A stretch of DNA of 64,000 nt from Henricia sp. BOLD:AAB3569. Lineage: Eukaryota > Echinodermata > Asteroidea > Spinulosida > Echinasteridae. The stretch is from the NCBI GenBank assembly GCA_037783545.1, contig JBBELK010000519.1, positions 1 through 64,000 of the forward strand, given 5' to 3'. The position numbers and the translations under genes were made by a program. The notes beneath the pieces were generated by a model. That model was not told the DNA's origin, made no database searches, and worked only from the letters and a program-made list of their open reading frames with translations. Position 1 is the first letter of the stretch; every line of letters begins with the position of its first letter. This document shows, piece by piece, positions 20,829 through 34,197 of the stretch.

Positions 20829-22907
20829 ATGACAAGTGCGCAATATAGAGAGTTTAAGGCATGCAAAATTTGAAGTTCGTCGGAACATTTTTCGACCTCC
20901 AAATTTGCCGACGTTTGGACCACACTTTGACCAAATTGCCGAGCCAAACTGCGGTGCGTTAACGACAGTCCGAATGACTGAGCATGCGCACAACTCAGGA
21001 GTACCCCAAAGAGGTGTGTACAGACAGCCACGGTTTGCGCGAGAGCAGTCAGGAAGCCTCAACCCAGTTTTTTCTAAACTTTGAAATTTCTCTGCCATTT
21101 CCCGGCGAAAGTCTGTCCATTTTTTATGACAAGTGCGCAATATAGAGAGTTTAGGGCATGCAAAATTTGAAGTTCGTCGGAACATTTTTCGACCTCCAAA
21201 TTTGCCGACGTTTGGACCACACTTTGACCAAATTGCCGAGCCAAACTGCGGTGCGTTAACGACAGTCCGAATGACTGAGCAAGCGCACAACTCAGGAGTA
21301 CCCCAAAGAGGTGTGTACAGACAGCCACGGTTTGCGTGAGAGCAGTCAGGAAGCCTCAACCCAGTTTTTTCTAAACTTTGAAATTTCTCTGCCATTTCCC
21401 GGCGAAAGTCTGTCAATTTATTATGACAAGTGCGCAATATAGAGAGTTTAGGGCATGCAAAATTTGAAGTTCGTCGGAACATTTTTCGACCTCCAAATTT
21501 GCCGACGTTTGGACCACACTTTGACCAAATTGCCGAGCCAAACTGCGGTGCGTTAACGACAGTCCGAATGACTGAGCATGCGCACAACTCAGGAGTACCC
21601 CAAAGAGGTGTGTACAGACAGCCACGGTTTGCGCGAGAGCAGTCAGGAAGCCTCAACCCAGTTTTTTCTAAACTTTGAAATTTCTCTGCCATTTCCCGGC
21701 GAAAGTCTGTCCATTTTGTATGACAAGTGCGCAATATAGAGAGTTTAGGGCATGCAAAATTTGAAGTTCGTCGGAACATTTTTCGACCTCCAAATTTGCC
21801 GACGTTTGGACCACACTTTGACCAAATTGCCGAGCCAAACTGCGGTGCGTTAACGACAGTCCGAATGACTGAGCAAGCGCACAACTCAGGAGTACCCCAA
21901 AGAGGTGTGTACAGACAGCCACGGTTTGCGTGAGAGCAGTCAGGAAGCCTCAACCCAGTTTTTTCTAAACTTTGAAATTTCTCTGCCATTTCCCGGCGAA
22001 AGTCTGTCAATTTATTATGACAAGTGCGCAATATAGAGAGTTTAGGGCATGCAAAATTTGAAGTTCGTCGGAACATTTTTCGACCTCCAAATTTGCCGAC
22101 GTTTGGACCACACTTTGACCAAATTGCCGAGCCAAACTGCGGTGCGTTAACGACAGTCCGAATGACTGAGCATGCGCACAACTCAGGAGTACCCCAAAGA
22201 GGTGTGTACAGACAGCCACGGTTTGCGCGAGAGCAGTCAGGAAGCCTCAACCCAGTTTTTTCTAAACTTTGAAATTTCTCTGCCATTTCCCGGCGAAAGT
22301 CTGTCCATTTTTTATGACAAGTGCGCAATATAGAGAGTTTAGGGCATGCAAAATTTGAAGTTCGTCGGAACATTTTTCGACCTCCAAATTTGCCGACGTT
22401 TGGACCACACTTTGACCAAATTGCCGAGCCAAACTGCGGTGCGTTAACGACAGTCCGAATGACTGAGCAAGCGCACAACTCAGGAGTACCCCAAAGAGGT
22501 GTGTACAGACAGCCACGGTTTGCGTGAGAGCAGTCAGGAAGCCTCAACCCAGTTTTTTCTAAACTTTGAAATTTCTCTGCCATTTCCCGGCGAAAGTCTG
22601 TCAATTTATTATGACAAGTGCGCAATATAGAGAGTTTAGGGCATGCAAAATTTGAAGTTCGTCGGAACATTTTTCGACCTCCAAATTTGCCGACGTTTGG
22701 ACCACACTTTGACCAAATTGCCGAGCCAAACTGCGGTGCGTTAACGACAGTCCGAATGACTGAGCATGCGCACAACTCAGGAGTACCCCAAAGAGGTGTG
22801 TACAGACAGCCACGGTTTGCGCGAGAGCAGTCAGGAAGCCTCAACCCAGTTTTTTCTAAACTTTGAAATTTCTCTGCCATTTCCCGGCGAAAGTCTGTCA
22901 ATTTTTT
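20829..22907 (+). repeat. Family B dimer repeats (594 bp, three units plus one monomer)
   Basis: Monomers with CAATTTATTATG and GCGCGAG alternate with monomers carrying GTCCATTTT, GAGCAAGCGC and GCGTGAG: 20829/21126, 21423/21720, 22017/22314, then 22611. The same alternating pair is embedded in the 12-mer unit at 12286-13176 and 15815-16705, so this domain looks like an expansion of that pair. The first monomer has GTTTAAGGCATGC and the fourth has TTTTGTATG as private marks. Confidence 0.88.
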
Positions 22908-24690
22908 ATGACAAGTGCGCAATATAGAGAGTTTAGGGCATGCAAAATTTGAAGTTCGTCGGAACATTTTTCGACCTCCAAATTTGCCGACGTTTGGACC
23001 ACACTTTGACCAAATTGCCGAGCCAAACTGCGGTGCGTTAACGACAGTCCGAATGACTGAGCAACCGCACAACTCAGGAGTACCCCAAAGAGGTGTGTAC
23101 AGACAGCCACGGTTTGCGTGAGAGCAGTCAGGAAGCCTAAACCCAGTTTTTTCTAAACTTTGAAATTTCTCTGCCATTTCCCGGCGAAAGTCTGTCAATT
23201 TATTATGACAAGTGCGCAATATAGAGAGTTTAAGGCATGCACAATTTGAAGTTCGTCGGAACATTTTTCGACCTCCAAATTTGCCGACGTTTGGACCACA
23301 CTTTGACCAAATTGCCGAGCCAAACTGCGGTGCGTTAACGACAGTCCGAATGACTGAGCATGCGCACAACTCAGGAGTACCCCAAAGAGGTGTGTACAGA
23401 CAGCCACGGTTTGCGTGAGAGCAGTCAGGAAGCCTCAACCCAGTTTTTTCTAAACTTTGAAATTTCTCTGCCATTTCCCGGCGAAAGTCTGTCAATTTTT
23501 TTATGACAAGTGCGCAATATAGAGAGTTTAGGGCATGCAAAATTTGAAGTTCGTCGGAACATTTTTCGACCTCCAAATTTGCCGACGTTTGGACCACACT
23601 TTGACCAAATTGCCGAGCCAAACTGCGGTGCGTTAACGACAGTCCGAATGACTGAGCATGCGCACAACTCAGGAGTACCCCAAAGAGGTGTGTACAGACA
23701 GCCACGGTTTGCGCGAGAGCAGTCAGGAAGCCTCAACCCAGTTTTTTCTAAACTTTGAAATTTCTCTGCCATTTCCCGGCGAAAGTCTGTCAATTTTTTA
23801 TGACAAGTGCGCAATATAGAGAGTTTAGGGCATGCAAAATTTGAAGTTCGTCGGAACATTTTTCGACCTCCAAATTTGCCGACGTTTGGACCACACTTTG
23901 ACCAAATTGCCGAGCCAAACTGCGGTGCGTTAACGACAGTCCGAATGACTGAGCAACCGCACAACTCAGGAGTACCCCAAAGAGGTGTGTACAGACAGCC
24001 ACGGTTTGCGTGAGAGCAGTCAGGAAGCCTAAACCCAGTTTTTTCTAAACTTTGAAATTTCTCTGCCATTTCCCGGCGAAAGTCTGTCAATTTATTATGA
24101 CAAGTGCGCAATATAGAGAGTTTAAGGCATGCACAATTTGAAGTTCGTCGGAACATTTTTCGACCTCCAAATTTGCCGACGTTTGGACCACACTTTGACC
24201 AAATTGCCGAGCCAAACTGCGGTGCGTTAACGACAGTCCGAATGACTGAGCATGCGCACAACTCAGGAGTACCCCAAAGAGGTGTGTACAGACAGCCACG
24301 GTTTGCGTGAGAGCAGTCAGGAAGCCTAAACCCAGTTTTTTCTAAACTTTGAAATTTCTCTGCCATTTCCCGGCGAAAGTCTGTCAATTTATTATGACAA
24401 GTGCGCAATATAGAGAGTTTAAGGCATGCACAATTTGAAGTTCGTCGGAACATTTTTCGACCTCCAAATTTGCCGACGTTTGGACCACACTTTGACCAAA
24501 TTGCCGAGCCAAACTGCGGTGCGTTAACGACAGTCCGAATGACTGAGCATGCGCACAACTCAGGAGTACCCCAAAGAGGTGTGTACAGACAGCCACGGTT
24601 TGCGTGAGAGCAGTCAGGAAGCCTCAACCCAGTTTTTTCTAAACTTTGAAATTTCTCTGCCATTTCCCGGCGAAAGTCTGTCAATTTTTT
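22908..24690 (+). repeat. Family B trimer repeats (892 and 891 bp)
   Basis: Units start at 22908 and 23800. The first monomer of each has GAGCAACCGC and GCCTAAACCC, and the second has TTATTATG, TTTAAGGCATGC and GCACAATTTG. Unit 1 ends with a GCGCGAG monomer preceded by an extra T (23495). In unit 2 the second monomer is itself duplicated (24097 and 24394). The extra T accounts for the 892-bp spacing. Confidence 0.85.
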
Positions 24691-26176
24691 ATGACAAGTG
24701 CGCAATATAGAGAGTTTAGGACATGCAAAATTTGAAGTTCGTCGGAACATTTTTCGACCTCCAAATTTGCCGACGTTTGGACCACACTTTGACCAAATTG
24801 CCGAGCCAAACTGCGGTGCGTTAACGACAGTCCGAATGACTGAGCATGCGCACAACTCAGGAGTACCCCAAAGAGGTGTGTACAGACAGCCACGGTTTGC
24901 GCGAGAGCAGTCAGGAAGCCTCAACCCAGTTTTTTCTAAACTTTGAAATTTCTCTGCCATTTCCCGGCGAAAGTCTGTCAATTTTTTATGATAAGTGCGC
25001 AATATAGAGAGTTTAGGGCATGCAAAATTTGAAGTTCGTCGGAACATTTTTCGACCTCCAAATTTGCCGACGTTTGGACCACACTTTGACCAAATTGCCG
25101 AGCCAAACTGCGGTGCGTTAACGACAGTCCGAATGACTGAGCATGCGCACAACTCAGGAGTACCCCAAAGAGGTGTGTACAGACAGCCACGGTTTGCGCG
25201 AGAGCAGTCAGGAAACCTCAACCCAGTTTTTTCTAAACTTTGAAATTTCTCTGCCATTTCCCGGCGAAAGTCTGTCAATTTTTTATGACAAGTGCGCAAT
25301 ATAGAGAGTTTAGGGCATGCAAAATTTGAAGTTCGTCGGAACATTTTTCGACCTCCAAATTTGCCGACGTTTGGACCACACTTTGACCAAATTGCCGAGC
25401 CAAACTGCGGTGCGTTAACGACAGTCCGAATGACTGAGCATGCGCACAACTCAGGAGTACCCCCAAAGAGGTGTGTACAGACAGCCACGGTTTGCGTGAG
25501 AGCAGTCAGGAAGCCTCAACCCAGTTTTTTCTAAACTTTGAAATTTCTCTGCCATTTCCCGGCGAAAGTCTGTCAATTTTTTATGACAAGTGCGCAATAT
25601 AGAGAGTTTAGGGCATGCAAAATTTGAAGTTCGTCGGAACATTTTTCGACCTCCAAATTTGCCGACGTTTGGACCACACTTTGACCAAATTGCCGAGCCA
25701 AACTGCGGTGCGTTAATGACAGTCCGAATGACTGAGCATGCGCACAACTCAGGAGTACCCAAAAGAGGTGTGTACAGACAGCCACGGTTTGCGTGAGAGC
25801 AGTCAGGAAGCCTCAACCCAGTTTTTTCTAAACTTTGAAATTTCTCTGCCCTTTCCCGGCGAAAGTCTGTCAATTTTTATGACAAGTGCGCAATATAGAG
25901 AGTTTAGGGCATGCAAAATTTGAAGTTCGTCGGAACATTTTTCGACCTCCAAATTTGCCGACGTTTGGACCACACTTTGACCAAATTGCCGAGCCAAACT
26001 GCGGTGCGTTAACGACAGTCCGAATGACTGAGCATGCGCACAACTCAGGAGTACCCCAAAGAGGTGTGTACAGACAGCCACGGTTTGCGCGAGAGCAGTC
26101 AGGAAGCCTCAACCCAGTTTTTTCTAAACTTTGAAATTTCTCTGCCATTTCCCGGCGAAAGTCTGTCAATTTTTTT
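24691..26176 (+). repeat. Family B block related to the 12-mer unit, with single-base indels
   Basis: Monomers 25285, 25583, 25879 and 26177 repeat the series at 14330-15517 at an offset of about 10,956 bp: TTAATGACAG, CTGCCCTTTCCC and GTTCATCGGAAC in the same order. GGAAACCTC (24988) matches 13736. The block has an unusual density of +1/-1 changes: an extra C in the CCCCC run (near 25460), a lost T (25871) and an extra T (26170). Private marks are GGACATGC (24719) and ATGATAAG (24988). Confidence 0.8.
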
Positions 26177-29100
26177 ATGACAAGTGCGCAATATAGAGAG
26201 TTTAGGGCATGCAAAATTTGAAGTTCATCGGAACATTTTTCGACCTCCAAATTTGCCGACGTTTGGACCACACTTTGACCAAATTGCCGAGCCAAACTGC
26301 GGTGCGTTAACGACAGTCCGAATGACTGAGCATGCGCACAACTCAGGAGTACCCCAAAGAGGTGTGTACAGACAGCCACGGTTTGCGCGAGAGCAGTCAG
26401 GAAGCCTCAACCCAGTTTTTTCTAAACTTTGAAATTTCTCTGCCATTTCCGGGCGAAAGTCTGTCAATTTTGTATGACAAGTGCGCAATATAGAGAGTTT
26501 AGGGCATGCAAAATTTGAAGTTCGTCGGAACATTTTTCGACCTCCAAATTTGCCGACGTTTGGACCACACTTTGACCAAATTGCCGAGCCAAACTGCGGT
26601 GCGTTAACGACAGTCCGAATGACTGAGCATGCGCACAACTCAGGAGTACCCCAAAGAGGTGTGTACAGACAGCCACGGTTTGCGTGAGAGCAGTCAGGAA
26701 GCCTCAACCCAGTTTTTTTCTAAACTTTGAAATTTCTCTGCCATTTCCCGGCGAAAGTCTGTCAATTTTTTATGACAAGTGCGCAATATAGAGAGTTTAG
26801 GGCATGCAAAATTTGAAGTTCGTCGGAACATTTTTCGACCTCCAAATTTGCCGACGTTTGGACCACACTTTGACTAAATTGCCGAGCCAAACTGCGGTGC
26901 GTTAACGACAGTCCGAATGACTGAGCATGCGCACAACTCAGGAGTACCCCAAAGAGGTGTGTACAGACAGCCACGGTTTGCGCGAGAGCAGTTAGGAAGC
27001 CTCAACCCAGTTTTTCTAAACTTTGAAATTTCTCTGTCATTTCCCGGCGAAAGTCTGTCAATTTATTATGACAAGTGCGCAATATAGAGAGTTTAAGGCA
27101 TGCAAAATTTGAAGTTCGTCGGAACATTTTTCGACCTCCAAATTTGCCGACGTTTGGACCACACTTTGACCAAATTGCCGAGCCAAACTGCGGTGCGTTA
27201 ACGACAGTCCGAATGACTGAGCATGCCCACAACTCAGGAGTACCCCAAAGAGGTGTGTACAGACAGCCACGGTTTGCGTGAGAGCAGTCAGGAAGCCTCA
27301 ACCCAGTTTTTTCTAAACTTTGAAATTTCTCTGCCATTTCCCGGCGAAAGTCTGTCAATTTTTTATGACAAGTGCGCAATATAGAGAGTTTAGGGCATGC
27401 AAAATTTGAAGTTCGTCGGAACATTTTTCGACCTCCAAATTTGCCGACGTTTGGACCACACTTTGACCAAATTGCCGAGCCAAACTGCGGTGCGTTAACG
27501 ACAGTCCGAATGACTGAGCATGCGCACAACTCAGGAGTACCCCAAAGAGGTGTGTACAGACAGCCACGGTTTGCGCGAGAGCAGTCAGGAAGCCTCAACC
27601 CAGTTTTTTTCTAAACTTTGAAATTTCTCTGCCATTTCCCGGCGAAAGTCTGTCCATTTGTTATGACAAGTGCGCAATATAGAGAGTTTAGGGCATGCAA
27701 AATTTGAAGTTCGTCGGAACATTTTTCGACCTCCAAATTTGCCGACGTTTGGACCACACTTTGACCAAATTGCCGAGCCAAACTGCGGTGCGTTAACGAC
27801 AGTCCGAATGACTGAGCATGCGCACAACTCAGGAGTACCCCAAAGAGGTGTGTACAGACAGCCACGGTTTGCGCGAGAGCAGTCAGGAAGCCTCAACTAA
27901 GTTTTTTCTAAACTTTGAAATTTCTCTGCCATTTCCCGGCGAAAGTCTGTCAATTTTTTATGACAAGTGCGCAATATAGAGAGTTTAGGGCATGCAAAAT
28001 TTGAAGTTCATCGGAACATTTTTCGACCTCCAAATTTGCCGACGTTTGGACCACACTTTGACCAAATTGCCGAGCCAAACTGCGGTGCGTTAACGACAGT
28101 CCGAATGACTGAGCATGCGCACAACTCAGGAGTACCCCAAAGAGGTGTGTACAGACAGCCACGGTTTGCGCGAGAGCAGTCAGGAAGCCTCAACCCAGTT
28201 TTTTCTAAACTTTGAAATTTCTCTGCCATTTCCCGGCGAAAGTCTGTCAATTTTTTATGACAAGTGCGCAATATAGAGAGTTTAGGGCATGCAAAATTTG
28301 AAGTTCGTCGGAACATTTTTCGACCTCCAAATTTGCCGACGTTTGGACCACACTTTGACCAAATTGCCGAGCCAAACTGCGGTGCGTTAACGACAGTCCG
28401 AATGACTGAGCATGCGCACAACTCAGGAGTACCCCAAAGAGGTGTGTACAGACAGCCACGGTTTGCGTGAGAGCAGTCAGGAAGCCTCAACCCATTTTTT
28501 TCTAAACTTTGAAATTTCTCTGCCATTTCCCGGCGAAAGTCTGTCAATTTTTTATGACAAGTGCGCAATATAGAGAGTTTAGGGCATGCAAAATTTGAAG
28601 TTCGTCGGAACATTTTTCGACCTCCAAATTTGCCGACGTTTGGACCACACTTTGACTAAATTGCCGAGCCAAACTGCGGTGCGTTAACGACAGTCCGAAT
28701 GACTGAGCATGCGCACAACTCAGGAGTACCCCAAAGAGGTGTGTACAGACAGCCACGGTTTGCGCGAGAGCAGTCAGGAAGCCTCAACCCAGTTTTTTCT
28801 AAACTTTGAAATTTCTCTGTCATTTCCCGGCGAAAGTCTGTCAATTTATTATGACAAGTGCGCAATATAGAGAGTTTAAGGCATGCAAAATTTGAAGTTC
28901 GTCGGAACATTTTTCGACCTCCAAATTTGCCGACGTTTGGACCACACTTTGACCAAATTGCCGAGCCAAACTGCGGTGCGTTAACGACAGTCCGAATGAC
29001 TGAGCATGCCCACAACTCAGGAGTACCCCAAAGAGGTGTGTACAGACAGCCACGGTTTGCGTGAGAGCAGTCAGGAAGCCTCAACCCAGTTTTTTCTAAA

Positions 29101-29742
29101 CTTTGAAATTTCTCTGCCATTTCCCGGCGAAAGTCTGTCAATTTTTTATGACAAGTGCGCAATATAGAGAGTTTAGGGCATGCAAAATTTGAAGTTCGTC
29201 GGAACATTTTTCGACCTCCAAATTTGCCGACGTTTGGACCACACTTTGACCAAATTGCCGAGCCAAACTGCGGTGCGTTAACGACAGTCCGAATGACTGA
29301 GCATGCGCACAACTCAGGAGTACCCCAAAGAGGTGTGTACAGACAGCCACGGTTTGCGCGAGAGCAGTCAGGAAGCCTCAACCCAGTTTTTTTCTAAACT
29401 TTGAAATTTCTCTGCCATTTCCCGGCGAAAGTCTGTCCATTTGTTATGACAAGTGCGCAATATAGAGAGTTTAGGGCATGCAAAATTTGAAGTTCGTCGG
29501 AACATTTTTCGACCTCCAAATTTGCCGACGTTTGGACCACACTTTGACCAAATTGCCGAGCCAAATTGCGGTGCGTTAACGACAGTCCGAATGACTGAGC
29601 AAGCGCACAACTCAGGAGTACCCCAAAGAGGTGTGTACAGACAGCCACGGTTTGCGTGAGAGCAGTCAGGAAGCCTCAACCCAGTTTTTTCTAAACTTTG
29701 AAATTTCTCTGCCATTTCCCGGCGAAAGTCTGTCAATTTATT
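26177..29742 (+). repeat. Family B 6-mer higher-order repeat, two 1,783-bp units
   Basis: Units 26177-27959 and 27960-29742 share, in order, GTTCATCGGAAC, a GCGTGAG monomer, TTTGACTAAATTG with GTCATTTCCC, CAATTTATTATG with TTTAAGGCATGC and GAGCATGCCCAC, a GCGCGAG monomer with an extra T, and GTCCATTTGTTATG. Differences include GCAGTTAGG (unit 1, near 26992), CTCAACTAAG (near 27896), CCCATTTTTTTC (unit 2, near 28494) and GAGCAAGCGC plus CCAAATTGCGG in the last monomer of unit 2. Confidence 0.9.
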
Positions 29743-31821
29743 ATGACAAGTGCGCAATATAGAGAGTTTAGGGCATGCAAAATTTGAAGTTCGTCGGAAC
29801 ATTTTTCGACCTCCAAATTTGCCGACGTTTGGACCACACTTTGACCAAATTGCCGAGCCAAACTGCGGTGCGTTAACGACAGTCCGAATGACTGAGCATG
29901 CGCACAACTCAGGAGTACCCCAAAGAGGTGTGTACAGACAGCCACGGTTTGCGCGAGAGCAGTCAGGAAGCCTCAACCCAGTTTTTTCTAAACTTTGAAA
30001 TTTCTCTGCCATTTCCCGGCGAAAGTCTGTCAATTTTTTATGACAAGTGCGCAATATAGAGAGTTTAGGGCATGCAAAATTTGAAGTTCGTCGGAACATT
30101 TTTCGACCTCCAAATTTGCCGACGTTTGGACCACACTTTGACCAAATTGCCGAGCCAAACTGCGGTGCGTTAACGACAGTCCGAATGACTGAGCAACCGC
30201 ACAACTCAGGAGTACCCCAAAGAGGTGTGTACAGACAGCCACGGTTTGCGTGAGAGCAGTCAGGAAGCCTCAACCCAGTTTTTTCTAAACTTTGAAATTT
30301 CTCTGCCATTTCCCGGCGAAAGTCTGTCAATTTATTATGACAAGTGCGCAATATAGAGAGTTTAGGGCATGCAAAATTTGAAGTTCGTCGGAACATTTTT
30401 CGACCTCCAAATTTGCCGACGTTTGGACCACACTTTGACCAAATTGCCGAGCCAAACTGCGGTGCGTTAACGACAGTCCGAATGACTGAGCATGCGCACA
30501 ACTCAGGAGTACCCCAAAGAGTGTGTACAGACAGCCACGGTTTGCGCGAGAGCAGTCAGGAAGCCTCAACCCAGTTTTTTCTAAACTTTGAAATTTCTCT
30601 GCCATTTCCCGGCGAAAGTCTGTCAATTTTTTATGACAAGTGCGCAATATAGAGAGTTTAGGGCATGCAAAATTTGAAGTTCGTCGGAACATTTTTCGAC
30701 CTCCAAATTTGCCGACGTTTGGACCACACTTTGACCAAATTGCCGAGCCAAACTGCGGTGCGTTAACGACAGTCCGAATGACTGAGCATGCGCACAACTC
30801 AGGAGTACCCCAAAGAGGTGTGTACAGACAGCCACGGTTTGCGCGAGAGCAGTCAGGAAGCCTCAACCCAGTTTTTTCTAAACTTTGAAATTTCTCTGCC
30901 ATTTCCCGGCGAAAGTCTGTCATTTTTTTATGACAAGTGCGCAATATAGAGAGTTTAGGGCATGCAAAATTTGAAGTTCGTCGGAACATTTTTCGACCTC
31001 CAAATTTGCCGACGTTTGGACCACACTTTGACCAAATTGCCGAGCCAAACTGCGGTGCGTTAACGACAGTCCGAATGACTGAGCATGCGCACAACTCAGG
31101 AGTACCCCAAAGAGGTGTGTACAGACAGCCACGGTTTGCGCGAGAGCAGTCAGGAAGCCTCAACCCAGTTTTTTTCTAAACTTTGAAATTTCTCTGCCAT
31201 TTCCCGGCGAAAGTCTGTCAATTTTTTATGACAAGTGCGCAATATAGAGAGTTTAGGGCATGCAAAATTTGAAGTTCGTCGGAACATTTTTCGACCTCCA
31301 AATTTGCCGACGTTTGGACCACACTTTGACCAAATTGCCGAGCCAAACTGCGGTGCGTTAACGACAGTCCGAATGACTGAGCATGCGCACAACTCAGGAG
31401 TACCCCAAAGAGGTGTGTACAGACAGCCACGGTTTGCGCGAGAGCAGTCAGGAAGCCTCAACCCAGTTTTTTCTAAACTTTGAAATTTCTCTGCCATTTC
31501 CCGGCGAAAGTCTGTCAATTTTTTATGACAAGTGCGCAATATAGAGAGTTTAGGGCATGCAAAATTTGAAGTTCGTCGGAACATTTTTCGACCTCCAAAT
31601 TTGCCGACGTTTGGACCACACTTTGACCAAATTGCCGAGCCAAACTGCGGTGCGTTAACGACAGTCCGAATGACTGAGCAAGCGCACAACTCAGGAGTAC
31701 CCCAAAGAGGTGTGTACAGACAGCCACGGTTTGCGTGAGAGCAGTCAGGAAGCCTCAACCCAGTTTTTTCTAAACTTTGAAATTTCTCTGCCATTTCCCG
31801 GCGAAAGTCTGTCAATTTTTT
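29743..31821 (+). repeat. Family B mixed block without clear higher-order period
   Basis: Seven monomers combine marks seen elsewhere: CAATTTATTATG (29743, 30337), GAGCAACCGC (30040, as in the trimer domain), GTCATTTTTTTATG (30930) and GAGCAAGCGC (31525). One monomer has lost a G (CAAAGAGTGTG, near 30518), and one has an extra T (near 31170). I see no repeated unit within the block. Confidence 0.75.
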
Positions 31822-34197
31822 ATGACAAGTGCGCAATATAGAGAGTTTAGGGCATGCAAAATTTGAAGTTCGTCGGAACATTTTTCGACCTCCAAATTTG
31901 CCGACGTTTGGACCACACTTTGACCAAATTGCCGAGCCAAACAGCGGTGCGTTAACGACAGTCCGATTAACTGAGCATGCGCACAACTCAGGAGTACCCC
32001 AAAGAGGTGTGTACGGACAGCCACGGTTTGCGCGAGAGCAGTCAGGAAGCCTCAACCCAGTTTTTTCTAAACTTTGAAATTTCTCTGCCATTTCCCGGCG
32101 AAAGTCTGTCAATTTTTTATGACAAGTGCGCAATATAGAGAGTTTAGGGCATGCAAAATTTGAAGTTCGTCGGAACATTTTTCGACCTCCAAATTTGCCT
32201 ACGTTTGGACAACACTTTGACCAAATTGCCGAGCCAAACTGCGGTGCGTTAACGACAGTCCGAATGACTGAGCATGCGCACAACTCAGGAGTACCCCAAA
32301 GAGGTGTGTACAGACAGCCACGGTTTGCGCGAGAGCAGTCAGGAAACCTCAACCCAGTTTTTTCTAAACTTTGAAATTTCTCTGCCATTTCCCGGCGAAA
32401 GTCTGTCAATTTGTTATGACAAGTGCGCAATATAGAGAGTTTAGGGCATGCACAATTTGAAGTTCGTCGGAACATTTGTCGACCTCCACATTTGCCGACG
32501 TTTGAACCACACTTTGACCAAATTGCCGAGCCAAACTGCGGTGCGTTAACGACAGTCCGAATGACTGAGCATGCGCACAACTCAGGAGTACCCCAAAGAG
32601 GTGTGTACAGACAGCCACGGTTTGCGTGAGAGCAGTCAGGAAGCCTCAACCCAGTTTTTTCTAAACTTTGAAATTTCTCTGCCATTTCCCGGCGAAAGTC
32701 TGTCAATTTTTTATGACAAGTGCGCAATATAGAGAGTTTAGGGCATGCAAAATTTGAAGTTCGTCGGAACATTTTTCGACCTCCAAATTTGCCGACGTTT
32801 GGACCACACTTTGACCAAATTGCCGAGCCAAACTGCGGTGCGTTAACGACAGTCCGAATGACTGAGCATGCGCACAACTCAGGAGTACCCCAAAGAGGTG
32901 TGTACAGACAGCCACGGTTTGCGTGAGAGCAGTCAGAAAGCCTCAACCCAGTTTTTTCTAAACTTTGAAATTTCTCTGCCATTTCCCGGCGAAAGTCTGT
33001 CAATTTTTTATGACAAGTGCGCAATATAGAGAGTTTAGGGCATGCAAAATTTGAAGTTCGTCGGAACATTTTTCGACCTCCAAATTTGCCGACGTTTGGA
33101 CCACACTTTGACCAAATTGCCGAGCCAAACTGCGGTGCGTTAACGACAGTCCGAATGACTGAGCAAGCGCACAACTCAGGAGTACCCCAAAGAGGTGTGT
33201 ACAGACAGCCACGGTTTGCGTGAGAGCAGTCAGGAAGCCTCAACCCAGTTTTTTCTAAACTTTGAAATTTCTCTGCCATTTCCCGGCGAAAGTCTGTCAA
33301 TTTATTATGACAAGTGCGCAATATAGAGAGTTTAGGGCATGCAAAATTTGAAGTTCGTCGGAACATGTTTCGACCTCCAAATTTGCCGACGTTTGGACCA
33401 CACTTTGACCAAATTGCCGAGCCAAACTGCGGTGCGTTAACGACAGTCCGAATGACTGAGCATGCGCACAACTCAGGAGTACCCCAAAGAGGTGTGTACA
33501 GACAGCCACGGTTTGCGCGAGAGCAGTCAGGAAGCCTCAACCCAGTTTTTTCTAAACTTTGAAATTTCTCTGCCATTTCCCGGCGAAAGTCTGTCAATTT
33601 TTTATGACAAGTGCGCAATATAGAGAGTTTAGGGCATGCAAAATTTGAAGTTCGTCGGAACATTTTTCGACCTCCAAATTTGCCGACGTTTGGACCACAC
33701 TTTGACCAAATTGCCGAGCCAAACTGCGGTGCGTTAACGACAGTCCGAATGACTGAGCAAGCGCACAACTCAGGAGTACCCCAAAGAGGTGTGTACAGAC
33801 AGCCACGGTTTGCGTGAGAGCAGTCAGGAAGCCTCAACCCAGTTTTTTCTAAACTTTGAAATTTCTCTGCCATTTCCCGGCGAAAGTCTGTCAATTTATT
33901 ATGACAAGTGCGCAATATAGAGAGTTTAAGGCATGCAAAATTTGAAGTTCGTCGGAACATTTTTCGACCTCCAAATTTGCCGACGTTTGGACCACACTTT
34001 GACCAAATTGCCGAGCCAAACTGCGGTGCGTTAACGACAGTCCGAATGACTGAGCATGCGCACAACTCAGGAGTACCCCAAAGAGGTGTGTACAGACAGC
34101 CACGGTTTGCGCGAGAGCAGTCAGGAAGCCTCAACCCAGTTTTTTCTAAACTTTGAAATTTCTCTGCCATTTCCCGGCGAAAGTCTGTCAATTTTTT
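31822..34197 (+). repeat. Family B block, divergent relative of the following 4-mers
   Basis: The monomers at 31822, 32119 and 32416 carry the same key variants as the 4-mers further on: GTCCGATTAACTGAG with GTACGGACAG, TTTGCCTACG with GGAAACCTC, and ATTTGTCGACC. They add private changes such as CAAACAGCGG, GACAACACTTTG, GCACAATTTG and TTTGAACCAC. The rest (32713-34197) alternates GAGCAAGCGC monomers (33010, 33604) with TTATTATG monomers, like the dimer domain. The offset to the next GATTAACTGAG monomer is nine monomers (2,673 bp). Confidence 0.8.
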
